Shown: positions 1 through 6,805 of the stretch, piece by piece
How the letters are laid out: each line of letters begins with the position of its first letter
Numbering within the stretch: position 1 is the first letter of the stretch
The notes under the pieces: model-generated
Seen by the model: the letters and a program-made list of their open reading frames with translations, nothing else
Told to the model about the DNA's origin: nothing
The model's database searches: none
Program-made: the position numbers and the translations under genes
Assembly (NCBI GenBank): GCA_041565695.1
Contig: JBFGUI010000038.1
Location: 1 to 20,656 of the forward strand
Direction: 5' to 3'
Source of the DNA: Pelagibius sp041565695
GTDB taxonomy: Bacteria > Pseudomonadota > Alphaproteobacteria > Kiloniellales > Kiloniellaceae
DNA: 20,656 bases

Positions 1-82
1 TCTGCAGGTCGCCGCCGAGCCAGGGAAAGCGGGGCCGGAAGGCCGCGGCATCGGGCAGGCGGCCGCTGCGGGCGGCGGTCAT
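1..82 (-). CDS. Alpha/beta hydrolase, YheT/COG0429-like (N-terminal fragment)
   Basis: Only the first 27 codons lie in the window; the gene runs off the left edge. It opens with an ATG at 82 that overlaps the TGA stop of the upstream hydrolase gene (ATGA overlap), so the two are probably translationally coupled. After an Ala/Arg-rich start the peptide reads FRPRFPWLGGDLQ. That resembles the N-terminal signature of the YheT/COG0429 alpha/beta hydrolases, in which a Pro-Trp-x-Gly-Gly-x-Leu-Gln segment precedes the first strand of the fold. No catalytic residue is in view. The family assignment rests on this short motif alone. That a gene starts here is more certain, given the overlap and the coding-like composition. 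Confidence 0.5.
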   Translation of the reverse strand, partial: MTAARSGRLPDAAAFRPRFPWLGGDLQ

Positions 83-930
83 GCGGCGTTCAGCCAGTCC
101 CTGACCGGGCCGGTCTGCGACGGGGCGAGCAGGGCCGGCGCATGGCCGCAGCCGGCGAAGACGCGCAGCTCGGCGCGCGGCCCGCGCCCGGCCATCTCCG
201 CCGCCGTCTCGGCCAGCAGCAGGTCGGACTCGGCGCCGCGCAGCGCCAGCACCGGGCAGGTGAGCGCATCCCAGACCGGCCAGAGGTCGACATCGGCGAC
301 CTCCACGCTGGTCATCGGCTCGGCGATGCGCGGGTCGTAGTGCAGGCGCCATCCCTCCCCGTCCCGCCGCAGCGAGGTCTCGGTGAGGTGGCGCCACTGG
401 GCATCGCTCAGCTCGCCGAAACCGGCGTAGGTGACGCGGTGGTAAGCCTCCGCGGCGGGGATATCGGCAAAGAACGGGTCCTTGCCGAAGTAACCGAGGA
501 TGCGCTCGAGCGCGGCCTTGGGGATGAAGGGGCCGACGTCGTTGACCACCAGGCGGCGCACCGGGCTGTCCGGCTGGGCGGCGAGCATCATGCCGATGAG
601 CCCGCCCATGGAGGTGCCGACGATGTCGACCTGCGCGCTGCCGAGGCGCGCGATCAGCGCGGCGGTGTCGGCCAGGTACTGCGGATAGCCGTAGTCCATG
701 GGATCGCGCAGCCAGCCGCTGGCGCCGCGCCCGACCACGTCGAGCGAGACCACCCGCCGGCCGGAAGCCGCCAGGACCGCGGCCAGGCTGTCGAAATCGC
801 GGGCGTTGCGCCCCAGACCGTGCAGGCAGATCACCGGCACCGCATGATCGGGCCCGGATTCCCGGTAGGCGAGCCGGTGGAACCCGGTCTTGGAAAGCCC
901 CAGCAGGCCGGCTTCGCGCACCGCGGTCAT
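79..930 (-). CDS. Alpha/beta hydrolase
   Basis: Predicted soluble serine hydrolase of 283 residues. The fold signatures appear in order: oxyanion-hole HGLGRN at 37-42, nucleophile elbow GTSMGG with Ser107, a probable acid Asp236 in the segment GAESD, and catalytic His263 in GCGHAP. HYDPRIAEPM in the middle resembles a segment shared by many proteobacterial esterase-like members. Substrate cannot be read from the sequence; esterase, lactonase and C-C hydrolase activities are all possible. It starts with ATG at 930, five bases after the decarboxylase stop and on the same strand, with only a weak GAG upstream, so it is probably cotranscribed and coupled. Its stop overlaps the next hydrolase start. 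No signal peptide is seen. Confidence 0.85.
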   Translation of the reverse strand: MTAVREAGLLGLSKTGFHRLAYRESGPDHAVPVICLHGLGRNARDFDSLAAVLAASGRRVVSLDVVGRGASGWLRDPMDYGYPQYLADTAALIARLGSAQVDIVGTSMGGLIGMMLAAQPDSPVRRLVVNDVGPFIPKAALERILGYFGKDPFFADIPAAEAYHRVTYAGFGELSDAQWRHLTETSLRRDGEGWRLHYDPRIAEPMTSVEVADVDLWPVWDALTCPVLALRGAESDLLLAETAAEMAGRGPRAELRVFAGCGHAPALLAPSQTGPVRDWLNAA

Positions 931-935
931 GCCGC

Positions 936-2096
936 TCAGGCCGCCGCCCTGGCCGGCGGCGTATCGAAGACCTGTACGAAGGTCTCGGGATGAAACCCGT
1001 TGAAGCGGGTTGTCAGCGCATTGGAATAGGCGCCGACCTGGTCGATCTCAATCCAGTCGCCTTCGCGCACGTCCTCCGGCAGGGCGAAGGTGCCCGGCAG
1101 CACGTCGAGGGAATCGCAGGTCGGGCCGTTGAGCACGAACTCGCCCAGCTTGTCGGAGACCGCCCCGTCGAGACGGATGAGACGCGCCGGCAGCCGCACG
1201 GCCACCTGCGACATCTCCGACAGGCTGCCGTAGATGCCGTCGTTGATGTAGAGGCGGTCGTCCTTGCGCAGCTGCACCTGGGTCAGCAGCGAGCAGCCGT
1301 CGGCGACCAGCGCGCGTCCGGGCTCGGAGAAGACCTCCACGGTGGGGCTGAGCTTCAGCCGCTTCAGCCCGCCGCGGATGGTATCCATGTAGGCGTCCAA
1401 CGCCGGCACCGGCCGGTCGCCGTAGGCCGCGGGAAAGCCGCCGCCCACGTCGAGGCAGACCGGTTCGACCCCGGCCTGCGCGATGACCTGGCCGACGATC
1501 TCCAGCGCAATGCCGTAGGCCTCCGGGCTGCGGCACTGCGAGCCGACGTGGAAGGCCAGACCCACCGTGCAGCCGCGCTCGGCCGCCGCGCGCAGCAGGG
1601 CGACGGACTCCTCCGGCGTGGCGCCGAACTTGGCCGCCAGGTGATAGAGGGCATCCGTGGCCGGCGGCGTGTTGACGCGCACGATGATGCTGGTGCCCTG
1701 AGCCGGAACCTCCTCCAGCACCTTGTCCAGCTCGTGCATGTGGTCGACCACGAAGTGGCGCACCCCGTAGACCTTGTAGGCGGTCTTGATCACCGCGCGG
1801 GCCTTCACGGGATGCATGAAGTAGGTATGCGCGTCGCTGAAGGAATCGGAGATCTGCGCGATCTCCGTCAGCGAAGCGGTGTCGAAGTGCCGGATGCCGC
1901 CGTTGTAGAGCGCCTTTAGCACCAGGGGATGCGGGTTGCACTTCACGGCGTAGAGCACCGTGCCCGGAAACTGGCTGATGAAGCGCCTGGCGGAGGCCGC
2001 CAGGACCTCCGGCCGGACGCAGTAGACCGGGTAGCTGGGGCGCAGGGCCCGCGTCACCGCGGTCACGTCGTTGAACTGGCCTTTGTCGATCGCCAC
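936..2096 (-). CDS. PLP-dependent ornithine/lysine-type decarboxylase (fold III)
   Basis: Cytosolic alanine-racemase-fold decarboxylase of 386 residues, the family that makes putrescine from ornithine (or cadaverine from lysine). Visible signatures are YAVKCNP with the PLP lysine Lys52, HVGSQ with His183, the glycine loop LDVGGGFP at 215-222, EPGR at 258-261 for phosphate binding, GPTCDSLD with catalytic Cys327 and Asp328, and GAYSNAL with Tyr357. The Cys-Asp pair is the ornithine/lysine decarboxylase type rather than the diaminopimelate or carboxynorspermidine type. Length fits short prokaryotic members. The start is GTG at 2096 with a weak upstream AGG; the next Met is residue 94, well inside the fold. 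It is first in a minus-strand run with two hydrolases, 100 bases after malonyl-CoA decarboxylase. Ornithine versus lysine preference cannot be settled here. Confidence 0.88.
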   Translation of the reverse strand: MAIDKGQFNDVTAVTRALRPSYPVYCVRPEVLAASARRFISQFPGTVLYAVKCNPHPLVLKALYNGGIRHFDTASLTEIAQISDSFSDAHTYFMHPVKARAVIKTAYKVYGVRHFVVDHMHELDKVLEEVPAQGTSIIVRVNTPPATDALYHLAAKFGATPEESVALLRAAAERGCTVGLAFHVGSQCRSPEAYGIALEIVGQVIAQAGVEPVCLDVGGGFPAAYGDRPVPALDAYMDTIRGGLKRLKLSPTVEVFSEPGRALVADGCSLLTQVQLRKDDRLYINDGIYGSLSEMSQVAVRLPARLIRLDGAVSDKLGEFVLNGPTCDSLDVLPGTFALPEDVREGDWIEIDQVGAYSNALTTRFNGFHPETFVQVFDTPPARAAA

Positions 2097-2178
2097 GAAA
2101 CGGAACCTATGACTTGCAGGGGTATCGGGAAGACCAGCTTGAAGTCTTTTGCCGAGGAATCAAGAGGGCAAGGGCCGC

Positions 2179-2197
2179 AGCCGGCAAATCGCCGGCT
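2179..2197 (-). other. Hairpin at the 3' end of matA
   Basis: A 7-bp stem AGCCGGC/GCCGGCT with a 5-base loop (positions 2186-2190) begins on the last base of the matA stop codon. On the minus strand no T-run follows, so it is not a classical intrinsic terminator. It may slow exonucleases or be one element of a Rho-type end. It sits in the 100-base gap before the decarboxylase gene. No convincing -35/-10 pair was found in the rest of that gap. Confidence 0.35.
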
Positions 2198-3654
2198 CAG
2201 CCGATGCCGAGCAGGCCCCGCGGGCTGCGGCCGATCTCGCGCCCGGCCTTTACCAGGCCGCGCATTTCCGAGCCCAGCGCGATGCGGCCGTCCTTCATGT
2301 AGGCCTCGTGGTTGGCCTCGATCTCGTCGACCAGGTAGCGGTAGTTGACCATCAGCCCGGCCGAGGCGGCCATGCCGTTGGCCGAGGTATCGCCCAGCCA
2401 GTTGAGCCGTTCCAGGCGCGCCCCGTTGCGCAGGTGAAAGCGCGCCACCGGGTCGAGCGGCTGGCCGTCGTCCCGCTTGGCGGTCAGATAGCGCGCCGCC
2501 AGCACCATGAGCGGCCGGTGCAGCGCCTCGGCAAGGGCCGCGTCGTGCCACCAGTCCGGGTCCTTGAGCAGGTCCTCGACGGTCTGCTTGAGGCCGCGCT
2601 GGTTCGTGAATGTCGGCAGCACGGCCAGGTCCTCGGTCGAGAAGGCAACGCCGAAGTCGTCGTCCGACAGCTGCGCCAGCCACTTGCGCAAGCCGGGGAT
2701 TGGCGACAGGGTCGAGAAGATCTTGATCTTGGGAAACTCGCGCGACAGCGTCTGCACCACCCGCTTGATCAGGTAGTCGCCGAAGGAGATCTGCTTGAGG
2801 CCCTTCTGGGTGTTGGAGATCGAGTAGAAGATCGCCGCATCGGCTTCGTTGGGATCCATCTTCGGCGCCGTCTCGTCGAGCAGCGTCTGGATCGAGGCGG
2901 CCATACCGCGCACCAGGGCGACCTCGACGAAGGCCAGCGGCTCCTCCGGCATGCGCGGATGGAACAGGGCATAGCACCGGCGGTCGGAGTCCAGGCGGTT
3001 GCGCAGGTCCTGCCAGGAGGTGATCTGGTGCACCGCCTCGTAGGCCACCAGCTTCTCCAGCAGCGAGGCCGGTGAATCCCAGTCGATCGCCCGCAGGTCG
3101 AGGAAGCCGGTATCGAACCACGACAGCAGCAGCTGGCGCAGGTCGCTGTCCAGCCCCTGCAGGTAAGGGTCCTGGCTGCGCAGGGCGAGCAGGTCGGCGC
3201 GCAGATCGACGAGGAACTTGACACCTTCCGGCAGCGCATTGAACTGGGTCAGCAGGCGCAGGCGCGGCGGCTGCAGCGCGTGGCGCAGCAGGCTTTCGGC
3301 CCGCAGGCGCTCGGCATCCGTCGTAGCGGCCTGATACACCTCCACGGCCGCGTCGACAGCCTCCTGCGGCACCGAGAATTCATGCGCCAGGACAGTGAGG
3401 AAGCCCTCCCGCCCCTTGGCGTCCAGCTCCAAGTAGATCCGCCCCAGCGCCGCCGCGCGCATGCGCGCCGAGACCTCGCCGCCACGCGCCTCCAGGCAGT
3501 CGCGCATCAGACGCGTCAGCGACTCCGACTTGGCCGAGGCCGGTGCCTTGGCGAGCCCGACCGTGCGCGCCGCCGACTGGGCGATATCGCGCCAGGCGCC
3601 CGCCAGGTTCGACAGCGTGCGCTCGACAAAGGTCTCCTGTTGCACCTCGGGCAT
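2197..3654 (-). CDS. matA: Malonyl-CoA decarboxylase
   Basis: Converts malonyl-CoA to acetyl-CoA and CO2, the last step of malonate use. The 485-residue protein has the helical N-terminal region (about 1-190) and the acetyltransferase-like C-terminal domain of the family. Recognisable blocks are IFYSISNTQKGL around 275-286, FSTLSPIPGL around 313-322, and FHLRNGARLERLNWLGD starting near 406 with His407. The conserved Ser in the SPIPG block and His407 match the Ser/His pair of the family. It starts with ATG at 3654. The SD (AAAGGGA) overlaps the TAA stop of the large permease gene 12 bases upstream, so translation is likely coupled. It is the last gene of the transporter operon, which explains its job. 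It has no organelle targeting extension, unlike animal forms. Confidence 0.93.
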   Translation of the reverse strand: MPEVQQETFVERTLSNLAGAWRDIAQSAARTVGLAKAPASAKSESLTRLMRDCLEARGGEVSARMRAAALGRIYLELDAKGREGFLTVLAHEFSVPQEAVDAAVEVYQAATTDAERLRAESLLRHALQPPRLRLLTQFNALPEGVKFLVDLRADLLALRSQDPYLQGLDSDLRQLLLSWFDTGFLDLRAIDWDSPASLLEKLVAYEAVHQITSWQDLRNRLDSDRRCYALFHPRMPEEPLAFVEVALVRGMAASIQTLLDETAPKMDPNEADAAIFYSISNTQKGLKQISFGDYLIKRVVQTLSREFPKIKIFSTLSPIPGLRKWLAQLSDDDFGVAFSTEDLAVLPTFTNQRGLKQTVEDLLKDPDWWHDAALAEALHRPLMVLAARYLTAKRDDGQPLDPVARFHLRNGARLERLNWLGDTSANGMAASAGLMVNYRYLVDEIEANHEAYMKDGRIALGSEMRGLVKAGREIGRSPRGLLGIG

Positions 3655-3666
3655 CAGGTTTTCCCT

Positions 3667-4995
3667 TTAGATGGCCGGCCCCATGACGGCATCCGGCAGC
3701 CAGGTGGCGATTTCCGGGAAGATGCACAGCAGAACGATCCCCAGCGCCATGGCGAGCATGAAGGGCAAGGCTCCCTTGAGGATCGTCGGTAGCGAGATCT
3801 CCGGTGCGATTCCATTGATCACGTAGAGATTTAGGCCCACCGGCGGCGTAATCAATCCGATTTCCATGTTGATCGTGAGAACCACGGCAAACCAGTAGGG
3901 GTCGAATCCGGCCGAGGTGACGATGGGCAGCAGGATCGGCGCCGTCATGAGGATCACCGCGACCGGCGGCAGGAAGAAGCCGCAGACCAGCAGGAAGACG
4001 TTGATCATCGCCATGAGGACCCAGCGGTTGACGTCAAGACCGCCGATCCATTCGGCGATCGACTGCGTGACGAAGAGACTCGACAGGGTATAGCTGAACA
4101 GCGCCGAGGCGCCGATGATCATGAGGATCATCACCGACTCGCGCATGGAGTCGCCGAGGATCTCCCAGATCCGCCGGTACGGCCAGCTGCGCAGGAACAG
4201 GCCGTAGATCACCACCACCAGCACAATGCAGAGCAGCGCGCCGACCCCCGCGGCCTCCGACGGCGTGGCGATGCCGCCGTAGAGCACGTAGAGCACGCCC
4301 GCGATGATCGCCAGGAAAGGCAGCACCCGCGGCAGGATCTGCAGCTTCTGGCGCAGCGTGTAGCCGGCGTCGGTCAGGCTGAAGCGGTAGCCGCCGCGCC
4401 AGGCCGCGAACAGCGCCCAGGCCATGAACAGCACGGTCAGCATGAGGCCCGGCAGCAGACCGGCGATGAACAGCCGGCCGATCGATGTCTCGGTCGAGAT
4501 GCCGTAGACGATCATTGTGACCGAGGGCGGGATCAGAATACCGAGGGTGCCGCCGGCGGCAATGGCGCCGGTCGCCAGGCCGTCGGGATAGCCGCGCTGG
4601 CGCATCTCGGGAATGCCCATCTTGCCGATGGCCGCGCAGGTCGCCGGCGAGGAGCCGGACAGCGCGGCGAAGATCGAGCAGGCGCCGATGTTGGAGATGA
4701 TGAGCCCGCCCGGCACCCGGTGCAGCCAGCGGTCGAGGGCCTCGTAGAGGTCCTTGCCGGCCGGCGAGGAAGCCACCGCCGCGCCCATCAGCACGAACAT
4801 GGGAATCGACACCAACGCGAATTCCGCAAGCCCCGAGAAGAAGGTGTCGGCGATGATGTCGAGGCTGCCCCAGCCGTCGAAGATCACCAGGAACCCGACT
4901 GCTACCGCCCCCAGGCCGAAGGCGATCGGAATGCCCGAAGCGAGGACGACGATGGTGACGATGCCGATGACGACGCCGATCTCAAGCGGGCTCAT
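3667..4995 (-). CDS. matM: TRAP transporter large permease (DctM type), probable malonate
   Basis: Large membrane subunit of a tripartite ATP-independent periplasmic transporter, the ion-gradient-driven translocation channel. The 442-residue product is hydrophobic throughout, with about a dozen predicted membrane spans. It carries family blocks such as GIPIAFG near the start, SIPMFVLMG, LSGSSPATCAAIGKMGIP, GGTLGILIPPSV and the C-terminal LITPPVGLNLYV. I chose ATG at 4995 because the protein then begins MSPLEIGVVIGIV, a normal DctM start, and because this ATG overlaps the TGA stop of the small permease (ATGA). A longer in-frame reading to 5208 adds only Arg-rich sequence antisense-like in character. 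Malonate as substrate is inferred from matA, matB and the regulator around it, not from this protein's sequence. Confidence 0.93.
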   Translation of the reverse strand: MSPLEIGVVIGIVTIVVLASGIPIAFGLGAVAVGFLVIFDGWGSLDIIADTFFSGLAEFALVSIPMFVLMGAAVASSPAGKDLYEALDRWLHRVPGGLIISNIGACSIFAALSGSSPATCAAIGKMGIPEMRQRGYPDGLATGAIAAGGTLGILIPPSVTMIVYGISTETSIGRLFIAGLLPGLMLTVLFMAWALFAAWRGGYRFSLTDAGYTLRQKLQILPRVLPFLAIIAGVLYVLYGGIATPSEAAGVGALLCIVLVVVIYGLFLRSWPYRRIWEILGDSMRESVMILMIIGASALFSYTLSSLFVTQSIAEWIGGLDVNRWVLMAMINVFLLVCGFFLPPVAVILMTAPILLPIVTSAGFDPYWFAVVLTINMEIGLITPPVGLNLYVINGIAPEISLPTILKGALPFMLAMALGIVLLCIFPEIATWLPDAVMGPAI

Positions 4996-5510
4996 GGCTG
5001 GTCTCCCGGCTGCAGCCCGAAGGGCATCTCGCGGCCCGTCATCAAGCAAAGGATATCGGCGACGTACTGCAGGCACAGCAGGCCGACACCGAGCGGGATC
5101 GGCGCATAGGCGATCCACAGCGGCAGGCGCCAGATGGAATCCGTGGTCCAGCCGCCGGCCCAGGCCTCGTACCAGAGTTCGGCGCCGGTGTAGGTCAGGG
5201 CCGCGCAAAAGGCGAGAGCCACGAAGGAGGCCAGATAGGCCAGCACCATGCGCGCGCCGTGCGGCAGGTAGAGCGGCAGCAGGTCAACATTCACGTGGCC
5301 GCGGCGCAGCAGAACGTAGGGACTGCCGATCAGCGTCGCGCCCACGATGCTGTAGGTGACGAACTCGGTCTGCCAGACCGTCGATTCATTCAGGATGTAG
5401 CGCATCACCACCATCTGGCAGACGACCAGGACAGCGGCGGCGAGCACCAGAGCCGAGACAACTCCGCAGATCTGCGAAAGGCGGCGGACGATGGCAACGA
5501 AAAGATCCAA
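4992..5510 (-). CDS. matQ: TRAP transporter small permease (DctQ type), probable malonate
   Basis: Small membrane subunit that partners the large permease and receives the loaded binding protein. Four hydrophobic segments are visible: ICGVVSALVLAAAVLVV, FVTYSIVGATLIG, MVLAYLASFVALAFCAAL and WIAYAPIPLGVGLLCL. ExVTYSIVG and RRGHVNVDLL are typical of DctQ. No ATG precedes the first membrane segment. I favour the TTG at 5510, which has GAGG five bases upstream and gives 172 residues. The frame is also open to a TTG at 5552 (186 residues), which has a poorer ribosome site. The stop overlaps the start of the large permease by four bases. It is separated from the binding-protein gene by a hairpin-bearing gap. 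Confidence 0.88.
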   Translation of the reverse strand: MDLFVAIVRRLSQICGVVSALVLAAAVLVVCQMVVMRYILNESTVWQTEFVTYSIVGATLIGSPYVLLRRGHVNVDLLPLYLPHGARMVLAYLASFVALAFCAALTYTGAELWYEAWAGGWTTDSIWRLPLWIAYAPIPLGVGLLCLQYVADILCLMTGREMPFGLQPGDQP

Positions 5511-5576
5511 GGCGGCCTCGGCGATGGCTGAAGGTTCGGCGCGGTGATCCAACTCGACGTTGCGTCACAAAACGAG

Positions 5577-5608
5577 GGGGCGCCGGCAGCCGTCGGCCCC
5601 GGCGCCCC
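5577..5608 (-). terminator. Intra-operon hairpin between matP and matQ
   Basis: Perfect 10-bp GC stem (arms 5577-5586 and 5599-5608, GGGGCGCCGG / CCGGCGCCCC) with a 12-base loop, starting 18 bases after the matP stop on the minus strand. It is followed in transcript sense by CTCGTTTTGTG, a short T-run. Its placement directly after a binding-protein gene suggests partial termination or protection of the matP 3' end, giving more binding protein than permease. This is known in principle for other solute-binding-protein operons. The function here is inferred. Confidence 0.55.
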
Positions 5609-5626
5609 GCACGGAACGCGACAGAC

Positions 5627-6634
5627 TTACTCGACGGCGAGAGCCTTCTCGATCAGCTCCTTGCCGCCGGGGACTTCCTCGGAAAAGATCTTGTAGGAGG
5701 TCTCCTGGGCGATGGCCCGCCAGGCGGCGGCGTCCTCGGCGGACATCTTGACCACCTCGACGCCGGCCTTCTTGAAGGCCTCGACCATCTTGTCGTCGAG
5801 CCCCTTGGCCTGGGCCGTCATGTACTCCTCGGCCTTCTTGCCGGCCGCCATGAGGGCGTCCTGCTGCGCCTTGTTCAGGCCGTCCCAGCTCCGCTTCGAC
5901 ATCAGGATCGGCTCGTACATGAACCACAGGGCGTGGTCGCCCGGCTCGGTCAGGCACTTGACCTGCTCGTAGAGGCGGTAGGAGACGAAGCTGCCCGAGC
6001 TGGTGTTGGCGGCATCCAGCACGCCGGTCTGCATCGCCGTGTAGATCTCCGACGACGGCATGGAGGCGATCGAGGCGCCGGCACCGGCCAGCATCTGCTC
6101 GAAGGCCGGGCCCGCGGCGCGGGTTACCTGCCCCTTCATGCTGTCGGGGCCGAGGATGCAGTTCTGCTTCGACGCGAAGCCGCCGGCCAGCCAGGCGTCG
6201 GAGAGCACGATGACGCCGGCGTCGTTGATGATCTTCTTGATGTCGGCCATGAAGGGCGACTTGTTCAGCCGCAGGGCGTGATCGTGGTTCTTCACCAGGC
6301 CCGGCATCAGCGTGGCGCTGAACTGCGGATGACGGCCGCTGGCGTAATCGAGCGGGAAGGCCGAGATGTCGAGCTGCCCCTTGACCATGGCGTTCCACTG
6401 TTCGCGCGGCTTGAACAGCGAGGCGCCCGGATAGACCTGCACCTCGAGGCCGACGTCGGCCTTGGCGATTTCCTTGGCAATGATCTGCACCATCTCGTCA
6501 CGCGCGTCGCCCTTGCCGCCCGGCCACTGGTGCGAGGCCTTGAGGGTCACGTTCTGGGCGACCGCCGAGCCGGCCATGGCGGCCGCCACGACCAGCGCGG
6601 TCGTGGAAATAAGGGTACGGATGGACTTGGACAT
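5627..6634 (-). CDS. matP: TRAP transporter substrate-binding protein (DctP type), probable malonate
   Basis: Periplasmic solute receptor of 335 residues. It begins with a clear Sec signal peptide: MSKSIR, a hydrophobic stretch to about residue 22, then AVA with cleavage expected after Ala26. The mature part shows DctP features: LKASHQWPGG at the start, LEVQVYPGASLF, the segment VTRAAGPAFEQML with Arg172 in the place of the conserved carboxylate-binding arginine, and the repeated SEIYTAMQTGVLDAAN. A carboxylate ligand is therefore expected, and the neighbours point to malonate. ATG at 6634 has GGGAGG with good spacing; a GTG directly before it could also serve. It is the first gene of a four-gene operon (matPQM-matA) and divergent from the regulator. 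Confidence 0.93.
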   Translation of the reverse strand: MSKSIRTLISTTALVVAAAMAGSAVAQNVTLKASHQWPGGKGDARDEMVQIIAKEIAKADVGLEVQVYPGASLFKPREQWNAMVKGQLDISAFPLDYASGRHPQFSATLMPGLVKNHDHALRLNKSPFMADIKKIINDAGVIVLSDAWLAGGFASKQNCILGPDSMKGQVTRAAGPAFEQMLAGAGASIASMPSSEIYTAMQTGVLDAANTSSGSFVSYRLYEQVKCLTEPGDHALWFMYEPILMSKRSWDGLNKAQQDALMAAGKKAEEYMTAQAKGLDDKMVEAFKKAGVEVVKMSAEDAAAWRAIAQETSYKIFSEEVPGGKELIEKALAVE

Positions 6635-6707
6635 CACAGGTTCCTCCCGGTTGCTTGTTCTTGGCCCTGTGCCTCGTCGCGGGCACAGCTCACTTGTTCT
6701 CGCGCAA

Positions 6708-6736
6708 ACTCTAGCCTCGCCTCTCGGGGCTGTCTA
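6708..6736 (-). promoter_or_regulatory. Candidate sigma70 promoter of matPQMA
   Basis: On the minus strand TAGACA (6736-6731, five of six matches to TTGACA) is followed after exactly 17 bases by TAGAGT (6713-6708, four of six matches to TATAAT). Transcription would start near 6701, giving a leader of about 66 bases ahead of the matP ATG. The palindrome at 6740-6749 lies directly upstream of the -35 element. Confidence 0.5.
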
Positions 6737-6739
6737 GCG

Positions 6740-6749
6740 TTGTATACAA
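6740..6749. promoter_or_regulatory. Palindromic candidate operator TTGTATACAA
   Basis: A perfect 10-bp inverted repeat sits in the 171-base region between the divergent matP and matR genes. GT...AC half-sites with A/T flanks are the general pattern bound by FCD-type GntR regulators, and such a regulator is encoded 57 bases away. It lies next to the matP -35 and about 60 bases upstream of the expected matR transcript start, so one site could control both directions. Assignment to this regulator is inference. Confidence 0.5.
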
Positions 6750-6761
6750 AAAATTTAGAAG

Positions 6762-6789
6762 TGCATGCTTGCTGGATTCTTTTGCATGC
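6762..6789. repeat. Two direct copies of TGCATGC, 21 bp apart
   Basis: The 7-mer TGCATGC, which contains the palindrome GCATGC, occurs at 6762-6768 and again at 6783-6789. The 21-bp period equals two helical turns. The copies bracket the presumed -35 element and spacer of the matR promoter. The second copy overlaps another palindrome, ATGCGCAT at 6786-6793. This placement suits autoregulation or a second regulator, but no protein can be assigned from sequence. Confidence 0.35.
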
Positions 6790-6798
6790 GCATATACT
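6769..6798 (+). promoter_or_regulatory. Candidate promoter of matR giving a leaderless transcript
   Basis: TATACT (6793-6798, five of six matches to TATAAT) lies only seven bases before the matR ATG. A weak -35, TTGCTG (6769-6774), is 18 bases upstream of it. A start six to eight bases after the -10 falls on or next to the A of the ATG. The bases between, TTGCCCC, contain no SD sequence, which agrees with a leaderless mRNA. Confidence 0.45.
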
Positions 6799-6805
6799 TT
6801 GCCCC

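Noticed and set aside
2097..2196. A polyamine-gene leader RNA of the speF type ahead of the decarboxylase
   Set aside because: Such leaders are several hundred bases long. Only 100 bases are available here, and no matching pattern was seen.
3667..5208. Longer reading of the TRAP large permease starting at 5208
   Set aside because: The extra 71 residues are Arg/Pro-rich, unlike a permease, and would run through the small permease gene. ATG at 4995 gives a normal start with an ATGA overlap.
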